NCBI RefSeq assembly: GCF_030143255.1
Contig: NZ_JARJNR010000009.1
Location: forward strand, 53,854-117,853
Direction: 5' to 3'
Source: Frigidibacter sp. SD6-1
GTDB lineage: Bacteria; Pseudomonadota; Alphaproteobacteria; Rhodobacterales; Rhodobacteraceae
Length of the DNA stretch: 64,000 bases
Made by a program: the position numbers and the translations under genes. The notes under the pieces were generated by a model. The model saw nothing but the letters and a program-made list of their open reading frames with translations, was not told the DNA's origin and ran no database searches. Shown here piece after piece: positions 16,107 to 23,748 of the stretch; position 1 is the first letter of the stretch; the number at the start of each line of letters is the position of its first letter.

Positions 16107-16963
16107 TCGGATCGAAGCAGGTAGCGGTCGAAAAGATCCGGTCTCTGCCTGACATAAGCGGGCAGCGTCTCTCTGTCCTCGACCAGATCATAGCCCAGCC
16201 TGTCGCCCAACAAGCCGTCGATCCGCGCGCGCGCCCAATCCAGGGTCTTGTCGCCCTTGCGGACATGCGAATGCTCGCTGATCGAACTTCCCTTCGCTGC
16301 CACGGCTTCCACGCCTCCGAGCCAGCTGAAATGCCAGCCTGCATCCTCCAGCACGCGGCGGCGCACAAGTGTCCGCATCCGCCGACAGGCCTTGAGCCAG
16401 CGCACCGTATCGCGTGCGAACGACGACGCCGGGGCGTAGACGCCGCGCAAGCCGTCGATCGTCGCAAGACTGTCCATGCGGATCGCGCGCGGCCCGAGCC
16501 GTACCCATTTCTCGCGGAGCCGCACGTTGATGTAATAGGCATGCCAGTCGAGCGAGAAACAGACAACCTCGCCTCGCCGGGGCGGCGCCCCACGCAGCAA
16601 GCCTACTGCCGAGGCACGCGGGATCTCGTCCACGTCCGACAAGAGCAGCAGGTCGTCGGGCCGCGCCGCCGCCAGACCGCGCCGCACACAGTCACGCTGG
16701 TGGATCTCCCTCTCCCAGCTTGACGCGGTCGGCGGAAAATCCTCGACGACGATATGGATGATCCGGTCGAGGAATGGTGCAAACCGCGCCCTGTTCTCTT
16801 GAAAGTACAATGGCTTGGGCTTGCCTGTGAATGTCAGTGCGGCCTCGGCGATGACGAAATGATCCACCACCGGCCAAAGCTCGTTCAGTCGAAGCTCAAG
16901 CAAGTCGAGCTCGTTATAGAACGTGAAACAGTCGAATATCTTTGGTTTTGCAGTCACGGCCAT
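16064..16963 (-). CDS. Glycosyltransferase family 17 protein
   Basis: 299 residues resembling GT17 (beta-1,4-N-acetylglucosaminyltransferase III fold). Features: KIFDCFTFYNELDLLELRLNEL at the N-terminus (KIFD.F.FFNELD.L.IRL in the family), VDHFVIAEAALTFTGKPKPL, and an acidic motif LLLLSDVDEIPRAS that would bind the metal/UDP-sugar, then GWHFSWLGGVEAVAAK. Acceptor unknown; adjacency to a lipid A-type acyltransferase suggests an envelope or polysaccharide role. The 3' end overlaps the acyltransferase gene by 43 bp. Confidence 0.82.
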   Translation of the reverse strand: MAVTAKPKIFDCFTFYNELDLLELRLNELWPVVDHFVIAEAALTFTGKPKPLYFQENRARFAPFLDRIIHIVVEDFPPTASSWEREIHQRDCVRRGLAAARPDDLLLLSDVDEIPRASAVGLLRGAPPRRGEVVCFSLDWHAYYINVRLREKWVRLGPRAIRMDSLATIDGLRGVYAPASSFARDTVRWLKACRRMRTLVRRRVLEDAGWHFSWLGGVEAVAAKGSSISEHSHVRKGDKTLDWARARIDGLLGDRLGYDLVEDRETLPAYVRQRPDLFDRYLLRSDQSRSKCAASSSAE

Positions 16964-17019
16964 CTCCAGTCACCCAGACTATCAACGGCCCTGCGCGCCC
17001 ACAATAGACCGCGCCTGTC

Positions 17020-17718
17020 TCAATCCTGCACCGCCGCCGCCAGAATTCGCCCCGGCCCCGGCGCCTGGATGATCACCACTGTCGGCTGGTCGCCCGGCGC
17101 GTCAAGCGTGAGGGTGAGCGGCTTCGACCCGTCCCATTCGCCGACGCGCTTCCACGAGGTGACGATATTGGTATAGGTCAGCCGCCGCCCGGCATTCTCG
17201 CCCCGGTCTATGGTCACGGCGGCAGTGGGGATATAGCGGACGAGCTGGACGAAGCTTCCCTCGGGCAGCGGGCTGTCGGCGGTGGCGGTGACCCTGATCG
17301 TGCTTCCCGACCGGGACAGGCTCAAATCCGGCGCCCCCGCCCCCCCGGCAGGGACGAGCGCCGAGGCGAGCGCGCTTGCATCCGTGCCGACGATCGAGGT
17401 CGCGCCGTTCACGATGATCTGTGGCGTATAGACCATCCGCTCGCCGGCGCTGACGGCATAGGCCTTCTGACGTTTGGTGAAGCCGGGATCGGCGAACGTA
17501 TCGGCCCAGCCGATATAATCCCAGTAATCCACGTGCAGGGCGAGGCCGATAACCCCGTCGCGCGCGGCCACTTCAGAGAAGAGCGCATCTGCGGGCGGGC
17601 AGGACGAACAGCCCTGCGACGTATAAAGCTCGACGACGGTCACGCGCTGTCCCTCGGCCGCTGCCACCCCGGCGAACGCCGAAAGCGCCGCTGCCGCGGC
17701 AATGATCCTCTGTCTCAT
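17020..17718 (-). CDS. DUF1223 thioredoxin-like periplasmic protein
   Basis: 232 residues from MRQRIIAAAAALSAFAGV; 17718 is preferred over ATGs at 17724 and 17730 because GGGGA sits 5 bases before it and the signal peptide is compact. Mature protein begins EGQRVTVVELYTSQGCSSCPPADALF: the CSSC pair at a thioredoxin-fold position is the hallmark of DUF1223. HVDYWDYIGWADTFADPGFTKRQ and YTPQIIVNGATSIVG are also conserved. Function unknown; probably a periplasmic redox protein. Divergent from acnA. Confidence 0.88.
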   Translation of the reverse strand: MRQRIIAAAAALSAFAGVAAAEGQRVTVVELYTSQGCSSCPPADALFSEVAARDGVIGLALHVDYWDYIGWADTFADPGFTKRQKAYAVSAGERMVYTPQIIVNGATSIVGTDASALASALVPAGGAGAPDLSLSRSGSTIRVTATADSPLPEGSFVQLVRYIPTAAVTIDRGENAGRRLTYTNIVTSWKRVGEWDGSKPLTLTLDAPGDQPTVVIIQAPGPGRILAAAVQD

Positions 17719-17861
17719 CTGCATCCCCATGCCAAACCTGGCAACCTGCCTGCCCGAACACTAGCCAAGGCAGGATCGGAAAACCATTCACGCCTCGTCC
17801 GCCCGCCTGCAAGTTTGCGTGAGCAGGATCGCTGCCCGGTTCACGCCATCTTGCGCGGCTT

Positions 17862-17879
17862 TGCATACATATGTATACA
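17862..17879. promoter_or_regulatory. 18-bp palindrome upstream of acnA
   Basis: TGCATACATATGTATACA is an imperfect palindrome with a perfect 12-bp core ATACATATGTAT (17865-17876). It lies about 90 bp before the acnA start and 145 bp before the divergent DUF1223 gene. The form suits a GntR/VanR-type dimer. Downstream, TTGAAC and CATTAG separated by 17 bp (about 17898-17926) could be the acnA promoter. Confidence 0.5.
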
Positions 17880-17966
17880 CTGCCGCGAACCCCTACTTGA
17901 ACCACCGGCATTGATCAGGCATTAGCCTTTTGCCGTTAGAGCCTTCGCCCGAGAGGAGCCAGCCAG

Positions 17967-20657
17967 ATGACTGTCATCACCGGAACCGATACCGCAAAGA
18001 CCCGCCGCACGCTGACCGCAGGCGGCGCGTCGGTCGATTACTATTCGATCCCGGCGGCAGAGGCCGCAGGGCTTGGCTCCTTCGCGCGGCTACCTGCCGC
18101 GCTGAAGGTCGTTCTGGAGAACATGCTGAGGTTCGAGGATGGCGGGCGGACCGTCTCGGTCGACGACATCAAGGCCTTTGCCGAATGGGGCGCGCAGGGC
18201 GGCAAGAACCCGCGCGAGATCGCCTATCGCCCTGCCCGCGTCCTTATGCAGGATTTCACCGGCGTTCCGGCGGTCGTCGATCTGGCCGCGATGCGCGACG
18301 GGATCAAGGCGCTTGGCGGCGACCCGCAGAAGATCAACCCGCTCAACCCCGTCGACCTCGTGATCGACCATTCGGTGATGATCGACGAATTCGGCAACCC
18401 GCGTGCCTTCCAGAAGAACGTCGATCTGGAATATGAGCGCAACATGGAGCGGTATGTCTTCCTGAAATGGGGTCAGGAAGCCTTCCAGAATTTCCGCGTC
18501 GTGCCGCCCGGGACCGGCATCTGCCACCAGGTGAACCTGGAATATCTCGCCCAGACCGTCTGGACCGACAAGGACCAGAATGGCAAGGAAGTGGCCTATC
18601 CCGATACGCTCGTCGGTACCGACAGCCATACGACGATGGTGAACGGCCTTGCCGTCCTCGGCTGGGGCGTCGGCGGGATCGAGGCGGAAGCGGCCATGCT
18701 CGGCCAGCCCGTGTCGATGCTGATCCCCGAGGTCGTGGGCTTCAAGCTGACCGGCCAGATGGTCGAGGGCACGACAGCGACCGACCTTGTCCTGAAGGTC
18801 GTGCAGATGCTGAGGAAACACGGCGTCGTGGGCAAGTTCGTCGAATTCTACGGCGAGGGGCTGGACCATCTGCCCCTGGCCGACCGCGCCACCATCGCGA
18901 ACATGGCGCCGGAATATGGCGCGACCTGCGGCTTCTTCCCGATCGACGGCGAAACCCTGCGCTACCTGCGTCAAACGGGGCGCGACGAGGCGCGGATCGC
19001 GCTGGTCGAGGCCTATGCCAGGGAAAACGGCTTCTGGCGCGGCGCGGACTATGCGCCGATCTACACTTCGACGCTGGAACTCGACATGTCGACCATCGTC
19101 CCGGCGATCTCGGGCCCGAAGCGCCCGCAGGACTATCTGGCGCTGACCGATGCGAAAGCCTCCTTCGCGAAAGAGATGGAGGCGAGCTTCAAGCGCCCGA
19201 TGGGCCAGGAAGTCGTGGTGAAGGGTGAGGATTACACAATGTCCTCGGGCAAGGTGGTGATCGCCTCGATCACCTCCTGCACCAACACGTCGAACCCCTA
19301 TGTGCTGATCGGCGCGGGCCTCGTGGCGCGCAAGGCGCGCGCCCTTGGCCTGAACCGCAAGCCCTGGGTCAAGACCTCGCTCGCGCCCGGATCGCAGGTT
19401 GTCAGCGAATATCTCGAGGCGGCAGGCCTGCAGGAGGATCTGGACGCCGTGGGCTTCAACCTCGTGGGCTACGGCTGCACCACCTGCATAGGCAATTCCG
19501 GGCCGCTGCAGCCGGAGATTTCGGCGGCGATCGCCGAGGGCGATCTGGTCGCGACCGCCGTCCTGTCCGGCAACCGCAATTTCGAGGGCCGTATCTCGCC
19601 CGACGTGCGGGCGAACTACCTCGCCTCGCCGCCCCTTGTCGTCGCCTATGCGCTGGCGGGCGACATGAACATCGACCTGACGACCGAACCGCTCGGCACC
19701 GGCAGGAACGGCCAGCCGGTCTATCTCAAGGACATCTGGCCCACCAACAAGGAAATCGCCGATCTGGTCAACGCGACGGTGACCCGCGCGGCCTTCCTGA
19801 AGAAGTACGCCGACGTCTTCAAGGGCGACGCGAAATGGCAGGGCGTCAAGGTCACGGAATCGGAAACCTACGACTGGCCCGCGACCTCGACCTATATCCA
19901 GAACCCGCCCTACTTCCGCGGCATGGGCAAGGAGAAGGGCACGATCAGCGACATCCAGGGCGCGCGTATCCTTGCGCTCCTCGGCGACATGATCACCACC
20001 GACCACATCAGCCCCGCCGGCTCGTTCAAGGCGACGACCCCAGCCGGCCAATACCTGACCGAACGCCAAGTCGCGCAGAAGGACTTCAACAGCTACGGCT
20101 CGCGCCGCGGCAACCATGAAGTGATGATGCGCGGGACCTTCGCCAATATCCGCATCAGGAACGAGATGCTTGAGGGCGTGGAGGGCGGCTATACGCTTGG
20201 CCCCGACGGCGCCCAGACCTCGATCTACGATGCATCGATGGCCTATCAGGCCGAAGGCGTGCCGCTGATCGTGATCGGCGGGATCGAATATGGCGCGGGC
20301 TCCTCGCGCGACTGGGCGGCGAAGGGCACGAACCTTCTGGGCGTCAAGGCGGTGATCGCCGAAAGCTTCGAGCGGATCCACCGGTCGAACCTCGTCGGCA
20401 TGGGCGTCATCCCGTTCGAGTTCACGAATGGCGAGACGCGGAAGACGCTGGGCCTGAAGGGCGACGAAACCCTGTCGATCGGCGGACTTGCGGGCGGGCT
20501 GAAGCCTCTGAGCCTGGTGCCGCTGACCATCCGCTATGCCGACGGCAAGGAACGGACGGTACCGATCAAATGCCGGATCGATACCGAGGTCGAGATCGAA
20601 TATGTCGAACATGGCGGCGTTCTGCACTACGTGCTGAGGAACCTCGCCCAGGGCTGA
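17967..20657 (+). CDS. acnA: Aconitate hydratase AcnA
   Basis: TCA-cycle enzyme interconverting citrate and isocitrate, 896 residues, the full AcnA/IRP length. The three [4Fe-4S] ligands are visible in [11 protein letters not shown] and [14 protein letters not shown]. Other landmarks: [54 protein letters not shown], the swivel-domain signature [21 protein letters not shown] and [23 protein letters not shown] precedes the ATG. Monocistronic: palindrome-containing promoter upstream, hairpin downstream. AcnA can also act as an iron/oxidative RNA-binding regulator in bacteria; nothing here tests that. Confidence 0.98.
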   Translation: MTVITGTDTAKTRRTLTAGGASVDYYSIPAAEAAGLGSFARLPAALKVVLENMLRFEDGGRTVSVDDIKAFAEWGAQGGKNPREIAYRPARVLMQDFTGVPAVVDLAAMRDGIKALGGDPQKINPLNPVDLVIDHSVMIDEFGNPRAFQKNVDLEYERNMERYVFLKWGQEAFQNFRVVPPGTGICHQVNLEYLAQTVWTDKDQNGKEVAYPDTLVGTDSHTTMVNGLAVLGWGVGGIEAEAAMLGQPVSMLIPEVVGFKLTGQMVEGTTATDLVLKVVQMLRKHGVVGKFVEFYGEGLDHLPLADRATIANMAPEYGATCGFFPIDGETLRYLRQTGRDEARIALVEAYARENGFWRGADYAPIYTSTLELDMSTIVPAISGPKRPQDYLALTDAKASFAKEMEASFKRPMGQEVVVKGEDYTMSSGKVVIASITSCTNTSNPYVLIGAGLVARKARALGLNRKPWVKTSLAPGSQVVSEYLEAAGLQEDLDAVGFNLVGYGCTTCIGNSGPLQPEISAAIAEGDLVATAVLSGNRNFEGRISPDVRANYLASPPLVVAYALAGDMNIDLTTEPLGTGRNGQPVYLKDIWPTNKEIADLVNATVTRAAFLKKYADVFKGDAKWQGVKVTESETYDWPATSTYIQNPPYFRGMGKEKGTISDIQGARILALLGDMITTDHISPAGSFKATTPAGQYLTERQVAQKDFNSYGSRRGNHEVMMRGTFANIRIRNEMLEGVEGGYTLGPDGAQTSIYDASMAYQAEGVPLIVIGGIEYGAGSSRDWAAKGTNLLGVKAVIAESFERIHRSNLVGMGVIPFEFTNGETRKTLGLKGDETLSIGGLAGGLKPLSLVPLTIRYADGKERTVPIKCRIDTEVEIEYVEHGGVLHYVLRNLAQG

Positions 20658-20678
20658 CGCCGCCGCATGCGGTAATGA

Positions 20679-20705
20679 GGGGCGCGTCCGATACCGGCGC
20701 GCCCC
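20679..20705 (+). terminator. Hairpin after acnA
   Basis: 8-bp stem GGGGCGCG (20679-20686) with CGCGCCCC (20698-20705), 11-nt loop that can pair further (CCG/CGG), 21 bases after the acnA stop. Followed by TTCGCATTC, a poor U-tract. Confidence 0.65.
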
Positions 20706-21224
20706 TTCGCATTCTGCTCTGCATGCAGCAACGCGCCAGGCGCCTGCCTTCCCGGCGGGCGCCCGGACAGGGCGAGCGATTGCTCGGCACTCAAGCAATC
20801 TGGACGGGAACGCGCATTCCGCCGATCTGCCATTCGGCGACTATCGGCAACAGTGATCGGTTCCCGAATAGTGACAATAGCGTGACACCCATTGTCGCCG
20901 CCGTCCGCAGCCAGCGCCGAAATAATGCTTTTCCCGCGAGGCGACGCCTGTGCATTCGCCCGAATGGCTGAAGCAACTGCTCACAACATCAGACCTCTCC
21001 GCTCTCTCCAGCCAACAAAACAAAGGAAATTCGCCGCGACACCATCGTCGCGAGAGAGGGCCGCCATGACAGCAGGGCCATGCAGCTGGCAGAAGCCGTC
21101 GACCGGAAGGCCGATCCCATCGCTCGCCCCGAAACAGAATCGGCGGGCGATTGGGCGATTCTGGTTAACGGATGCATACCAACGATATAGCGTCACTCCC
21201 GTCCGTGATGACGGAAACGCAGCG
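20706..21224. other. 519 bp without a recognisable gene
   Basis: No convincing coding sequence: the open frames here lack ribosome sites and family motifs and have codon use unlike the neighbours. Small inverted repeats are present, notably CGAGC-GATT-GCTCG (about 20772-20785) and a competing GATTGCT/AGCAATC pairing, and CGCGAC/GTCGCG near 21035-21052. It may hold an RNA or be a decayed remnant; nothing is identifiable. Confidence 0.5.
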
Positions 21225-21295
21225 AAAACCTATCCAAAAGTTAGTATCCCCTCGGAGCGGTGAAACAATGTATTTCGGCACCCTGCGGGGTTCGG

Positions 21296-21329
21296 TCAAA
21301 TTATCCAGGTGTGCAAATGGATAATTTGA
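21296..21329 (+). repeat. Perfect 12-bp inverted repeat in unit 1
   Basis: TCAAATTATCCA (21296-21307) and TGGATAATTTGA (21318-21329) with a 10-nt loop. AT-rich within GC-rich DNA. As RNA it would fold into a stable hairpin ending 14 bases before the +119 GTG; as DNA it could be a protein-binding palindrome. Units 2 and 3 do not contain it. Confidence 0.75.
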
Positions 21330-21509
21330 GTTATCTTGTACATGTGAATAAGACGTGGTTTGCAGAGTAGCGAGTGAAGCTCCAAGGGTCGCCACGCCGG
21401 AATTAGCCAGCGGATCAGGGGCAGGTACTGTAGATTTGTTGTGCGAGGTTTTGGTCCCCAGGTTTGTTACAGTATCGCGGTCATTTTCGCCGTCGGACAC
21501 GCTCCAGAG

Positions 21510-21540
21510 AACGCCCCGCCCCCGCCGGACGGGGCGTTTT
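21510..21540 (+). terminator. Intrinsic terminator of unit 1
   Basis: 9-bp stem AACGCCCCG (21510-21518) with CGGGGCGTT (21530-21538), then TTTCTGTTTCTG. Nearly identical in stem and loop (CCCCGCCGGA core) to the terminator at 21941-21970, 431 bp further on. Confidence 0.85.
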
Positions 21541-21650
21541 CTGTTTCTGTGCCAAGGCAGTGACTGTCGGCGGCACTGCCGCAGGCGTCATCTTCGCGAC
21601 GCGCCGCCCAACGCCGCCTCCGTTAGCGCCAACCTCACTCGAAAGTGGCA

Positions 21651-21711
21651 AAAACCTATCCAAAAGTTAGCAACCCTGAATTGACCAGAAACAATGAGTT
21701 TCAGCGCCGAC
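21651..21711 (+). promoter_or_regulatory. Conserved leader box of unit 2
   Basis: Box AAAACCTATCCAAAAGTTAG followed by CAACC (21651-21675), then GAAAC-AATGA-GTTTC (21688-21702), a 5-bp hairpin, at +37. Homologous blocks start at 21225 (unit 1) and 22026 (unit 3, reading CGAACCTGTCTAAAAGTTAG). No standard -35/-10 is conserved upstream of all three, so the block could be the transcript 5' end, a regulator site or an unusual promoter. Confidence 0.65.
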
Positions 21712-21769
21712 GGGCCTTAACCTTAGGTAAAAGCTTTCTTTTCTTGATCGGGATCGCTATGGTTGACCC

Positions 21770-21868
21770 ATGGTTAGCAAGAAATTTTCAAGTCAACTTT
21801 TTCCTAGCGCACCCTGGTTCGAACTGGTGGGGTTTGCCCTGCTGATCCTGATCGCGCAGTTTCTTTAA
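21770..21868 (+). CDS. Small hydrophobic peptide, PWFEL family, unit 2
   Basis: 32-residue peptide, start ATG at 21770, stop TAA 21866-21868. Basic N-terminus MVSKKFSSQLF, then PSAPWFELVGFALLILIA and QFL: a single predicted membrane helix. The paralogue at 22145 shares PSxPWFELxGFxLLIL. In the shared 16 codons the DNA differences include seven synonymous third-position changes against three replacements, which supports translation in this frame rather than the overlapping ones. The ribosome site is weak (GGTTGACCC, where unit 3 has a good one). No family is recognised. Size, charge and helix resemble type I toxin peptides or stress microproteins, but no antitoxin RNA is demonstrated. Confidence 0.65.
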   Translation: MVSKKFSSQLFPSAPWFELVGFALLILIAQFL

Positions 21869-21940
21869 GTCGTTCCGGGGCTGCTCCGGACCATTGCCAG
21901 AGAGAGGCGATATTGATCGCCGCAGACCACTAGCTGCACG

Positions 21941-21970
21941 GAACGCCCCGCCCCGCCGGACGGGGCGTTC
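21941..21970 (+). terminator. Intrinsic terminator of unit 2
   Basis: 10-bp stem GAACGCCCCG (21941-21950) with CGGGGCGTTC (21961-21970), loop CCCCGCCGGA, followed by TCGCTTTCG. It lies 290 bp after the unit 2 box; in unit 1 the corresponding distance is 285 bp. Between peptide stop and terminator is a further small stem GGCGAT/ATCGCC (21907-21922). Confidence 0.8.
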
Positions 21971-22025
21971 TCGCTTTCGTAGACCCTGCAAGGCCGGAAG
22001 CGGGCCTATGAAGGGGGCAGCATTG

Positions 22026-22087
22026 CGAACCTGTCTAAAAGTTAGCAACCAAACGGCATGTCGAAACGGTGATTTTCAGACAGGAAG
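22026..22087 (+). promoter_or_regulatory. Conserved leader box of unit 3
   Basis: CGAACCTGTCTAAAAGTTAG followed by CAACC (22026-22050) and GAAAC..TTTC at +37 (22063-22077). The ATG of the peptide is at +119 (22145), exactly as in unit 2. The sequence has drifted more from units 1 and 2 than those from each other. Confidence 0.6.
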
Positions 22088-22144
22088 TTATTCAGCCGAA
22101 AGTTCTTCTATGGCGAACCAGGAAGGTCGAATAAGAAGGTTGCC

Positions 22145-22240
22145 ATGCAAAATCCTTTTTGTCGCTCTTTTTCCGTACCAAGCATGCCATGGTTCGAACT
22201 TGCGGGCTTCTTGCTCCTGATCCTGGCCTGCCATTCGTGA
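22145..22240 (+). CDS. Small hydrophobic peptide, PWFEL family, unit 3
   Basis: 31-residue peptide from ATG 22145 to TGA 22238-22240. N-terminus MQNPFCRSFSV, then PSMPWFELAGFLLLILA and CHS. A good ribosome site AAGAAGG lies 5 bases before the ATG. Same position relative to the leader box (+119) and same core as the unit 2 peptide. A hairpin at 22250-22276 follows at once. The gene is convergent with ccmG. Function unknown; see unit 2. Confidence 0.68.
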   Translation: MQNPFCRSFSVPSMPWFELAGFLLLILACHS

Positions 22241-22249
22241 TGTCTTTCC

Positions 22250-22276
22250 GGGCGCGAGTCCCGCTCGCTCGCGCCC
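22250..22276. terminator. Hairpin between unit 3 and ccmG
   Basis: 9-bp stem GGGCGCGAG (22250-22258) with CTCGCGCCC (22268-22276), 9-nt loop, followed by GCCCCTTCTC. Positioned 10 bases after the unit 3 stop and 15 bases beyond the convergent ccmG stop, so it may serve both directions. Confidence 0.65.
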
Positions 22277-22291
22277 GCCCCTTCTCCGCAA

Positions 22292-22828
22292 TCACGGATT
22301 GTGCGCGGCCTTCAAGGCTGCCAGGAAACGCTGCTCGTAGTCGCTGCCGACAAGCGGCCCGGTGAACCGGTAGGCGACCGTCCCGTCCGCGCGCAGAATG
22401 AAGGTCTCCGGCGGCGCGGTGACGCCCCAGTCGAGCCGCGTGCGCCCCTTGGGATCAAACGCAATCGCCCTGAACGGATTGCCGCCCTCCGCCAGAAAAG
22501 CCAGCGCCTGATTCTCGGCATCGAGCATATTGACGCCGATCACCCGGTAGCCTTCGGCCGCCAGCGCCTTCAGTGTCGGATGTTCGGCCCGGCAGGGCGG
22601 ACACCAGGAGGCCCAGAAGTTGACGATCGTGACCTCACCCGTCAGGTCCGCCGCGGTCACGCCGGGAATGCCCGGCAGCGCCTCGGCCCCGATGGCGGGC
22701 GCCGGACGGCCAACGAAGACCGAGGGCAGATCGTCGGGGTTCTGGCGGCCCATGCCCCACCAGGCGAGGCCCATGAAGCCCGCAGCCACGACAAGCGGCA
22801 GCACCATGAGCGGCGACAGTCTAACCAT
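22292..22828 (-). CDS. ccmG: Cytochrome c maturation thioredoxin CcmG/DsbE
   Basis: Membrane-anchored periplasmic thioredoxin of 178 residues that keeps apocytochrome c cysteines reduced for haem attachment. N-terminal anchor at 6-26 (LMVLPLVVAAGFMGLAWW). Active site VNFWASWCPPC (C76, C79). The DsbE motif GVTAPPETFILRADGTVAYRFTG is near 134-157. Start at 22828 overlaps the ccmD stop by 8 bp. Last gene of the ccm operon here. Confidence 0.95.
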   Translation of the reverse strand: MVRLSPLMVLPLVVAAGFMGLAWWGMGRQNPDDLPSVFVGRPAPAIGAEALPGIPGVTAADLTGEVTIVNFWASWCPPCRAEHPTLKALAAEGYRVIGVNMLDAENQALAFLAEGGNPFRAIAFDPKGRTRLDWGVTAPPETFILRADGTVAYRFTGPLVGSDYEQRFLAALKAAHNP

Positions 22829-22979
22829 GGCGCGCCGCCCTCTCCTCGACCTCGGCCAGCGCGCGCTTCACCCGCCCTGCCCGGATCAGCACATAGGCCA
22901 CCAGCGCCAGAACGAGTGCGAAGGTGACCCCATAGGCCGACAGGACCGTCAGCGCATATTTGCCAAGATCGGGCATCAT
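22821..22979 (-). CDS. ccmD: Haem exporter protein CcmD
   Basis: 52-residue protein with one membrane helix (YGVTFALVLALVAYVLI) followed by a basic segment (RAGRVKRALAEVEE). CcmD tethers holo-CcmE to the CcmABC complex. The ATG (22979-22977) overlaps the ccmC stop by 4 bp (ATGA); an adjacent ATG at 22976 is the alternative start. Size, context and topology identify it. Confidence 0.93.
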   Translation of the reverse strand: MMPDLGKYALTVLSAYGVTFALVLALVAYVLIRAGRVKRALAEVEERAARHG

Positions 22980-23704
22980 GCCAGCTTCTCCCGCGCCAGA
23001 AGCGCCTGCATGCGGCGCGCCCTTATCTCGGTGCGCGTGCCGATCAGGACGAGGGTGACGAACAGAAGAACGAAGCCGGCGATCGAGGTCCAGAGCGGCC
23101 AGGCGAACACATCGGCCACATGCTCCTCGCGGTCGAGCGACAGCGAGGCACCCTGATGCAGGCCCTGGTTCCAGAACAGCACCGCATAGCGGCTGAGAAA
23201 GGCAAAGACCGAGCCGACGATGCACAGGACCGAGGTCAGATCGGCGGCGGCATCGGGATTTTCGATGGCGGACCAGAGCGCGAGATAACCGAGATAGAAG
23301 AGGAAGAGGATCAGGAACGAGGTCAGCCTCGGGTCCCATTCCCACCAGCTGCCCCACATCGGCTGCCCCCAGATGGCACCAGTGAAAAGCGCGATCAGCG
23401 TCATGACCATGCCGACCGGCGCGGCGGCCTTTGCGGCCAGCACCGAGACATGATGGCGGCGTATGAGCCAGATGAGCGAGGTCACCAGCATCATGCCCCA
23501 GGCATTGATCGCCATCAGCGCCGAGGGCACATGAATATAGATGATCTTGACGGTCGATCCCTGCTTGTAGTCGTCGGGCGTGAAGAAGAAACCCCAGATC
23601 AGCCCTGCCGTCAGCGTCAGGACCGAGAGGCCCACCGCCCAGGGCAGAAGCGCCCCGGAGGTCTGCATGAATTTCTTGGGATTGGCATATTCCCAGATCG
23701 ACAT
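22976..23704 (-). CDS. ccmC: Haem exporter protein CcmC
   Basis: 242-residue, six-helix inner-membrane protein of the haem-handling superfamily. The WWD domain is GQPMWGSWWEWDPRLTSF, with flanking histidines in IIYIHVPSA and in the C-terminal half (GLHQGASLSLD). It presents haem to CcmE. Start MSIWEYANPKKF at 23704, 44 bp after ccmB. Confidence 0.96.
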   Translation of the reverse strand: MSIWEYANPKKFMQTSGALLPWAVGLSVLTLTAGLIWGFFFTPDDYKQGSTVKIIYIHVPSALMAINAWGMMLVTSLIWLIRRHHVSVLAAKAAAPVGMVMTLIALFTGAIWGQPMWGSWWEWDPRLTSFLILFLFYLGYLALWSAIENPDAAADLTSVLCIVGSVFAFLSRYAVLFWNQGLHQGASLSLDREEHVADVFAWPLWTSIAGFVLLFVTLVLIGTRTEIRARRMQALLAREKLA

Positions 23705-23748
23705 CGTCCCACCCGGCCCTTCCGGGCCTGTTGATAGCATATATGCGC

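Larger units (their letters stand above)
21225..21540 (+). ncRNA. Small-peptide array unit 1: leader and terminator, peptide truncated
   Basis: First of three tandem units with the same architecture. The 20-bp box AAAACCTATCCAAAAGTTAG (21225-21244) is identical to unit 2. A GAAAC..TTTC mini-hairpin starts exactly 37 bp after the box start (21262), as in units 2 and 3. At exactly +119, where units 2 and 3 have their peptide ATG, there is a GTG (21344), but the frame stops after eight codons (..TWFAE). A 12-bp perfect inverted repeat (21296-21329) lies just before. The unit ends in a strong intrinsic terminator (21510-21540). It may make a non-coding RNA or be a decayed copy. Confidence 0.5.

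Noticed and set aside
18090..20798. Very long open frame (about 900 codons) antisense to acnA
   Set aside because: It is the complementary reading of a highly GC-biased gene; Arg/His/Asp-rich composition, no family motif, and acnA is unambiguous on the other strand.
20981..21196. 71-codon minus-strand open frame downstream of acnA
   Set aside because: No ribosome site or homology that I recognise; kept only as part of the region described as lacking genes.
20892..21263. 123-codon plus-strand open frame before the small-peptide array
   Set aside because: No ribosome site, no recognisable family, and it runs through the unit 1 leader box; composition looks non-coding.
21811..21833. tRNA-like GGTTCGAAC (T-loop) motif in unit 2 and at 22190 in unit 3
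   Set aside because: The flanking bases do not form a T-stem, and no acceptor, D or anticodon arms can be drawn around it; it is the codon pair for Trp-Phe-Glu in the small peptide.
21645..21845. 66-codon frame beginning at the unit 2 leader and ending ..WWGLPC
   Set aside because: It overlaps the peptide in another frame; between units 2 and 3 this frame shows mostly replacement changes, while the PWFEL frame shows mostly synonymous ones.
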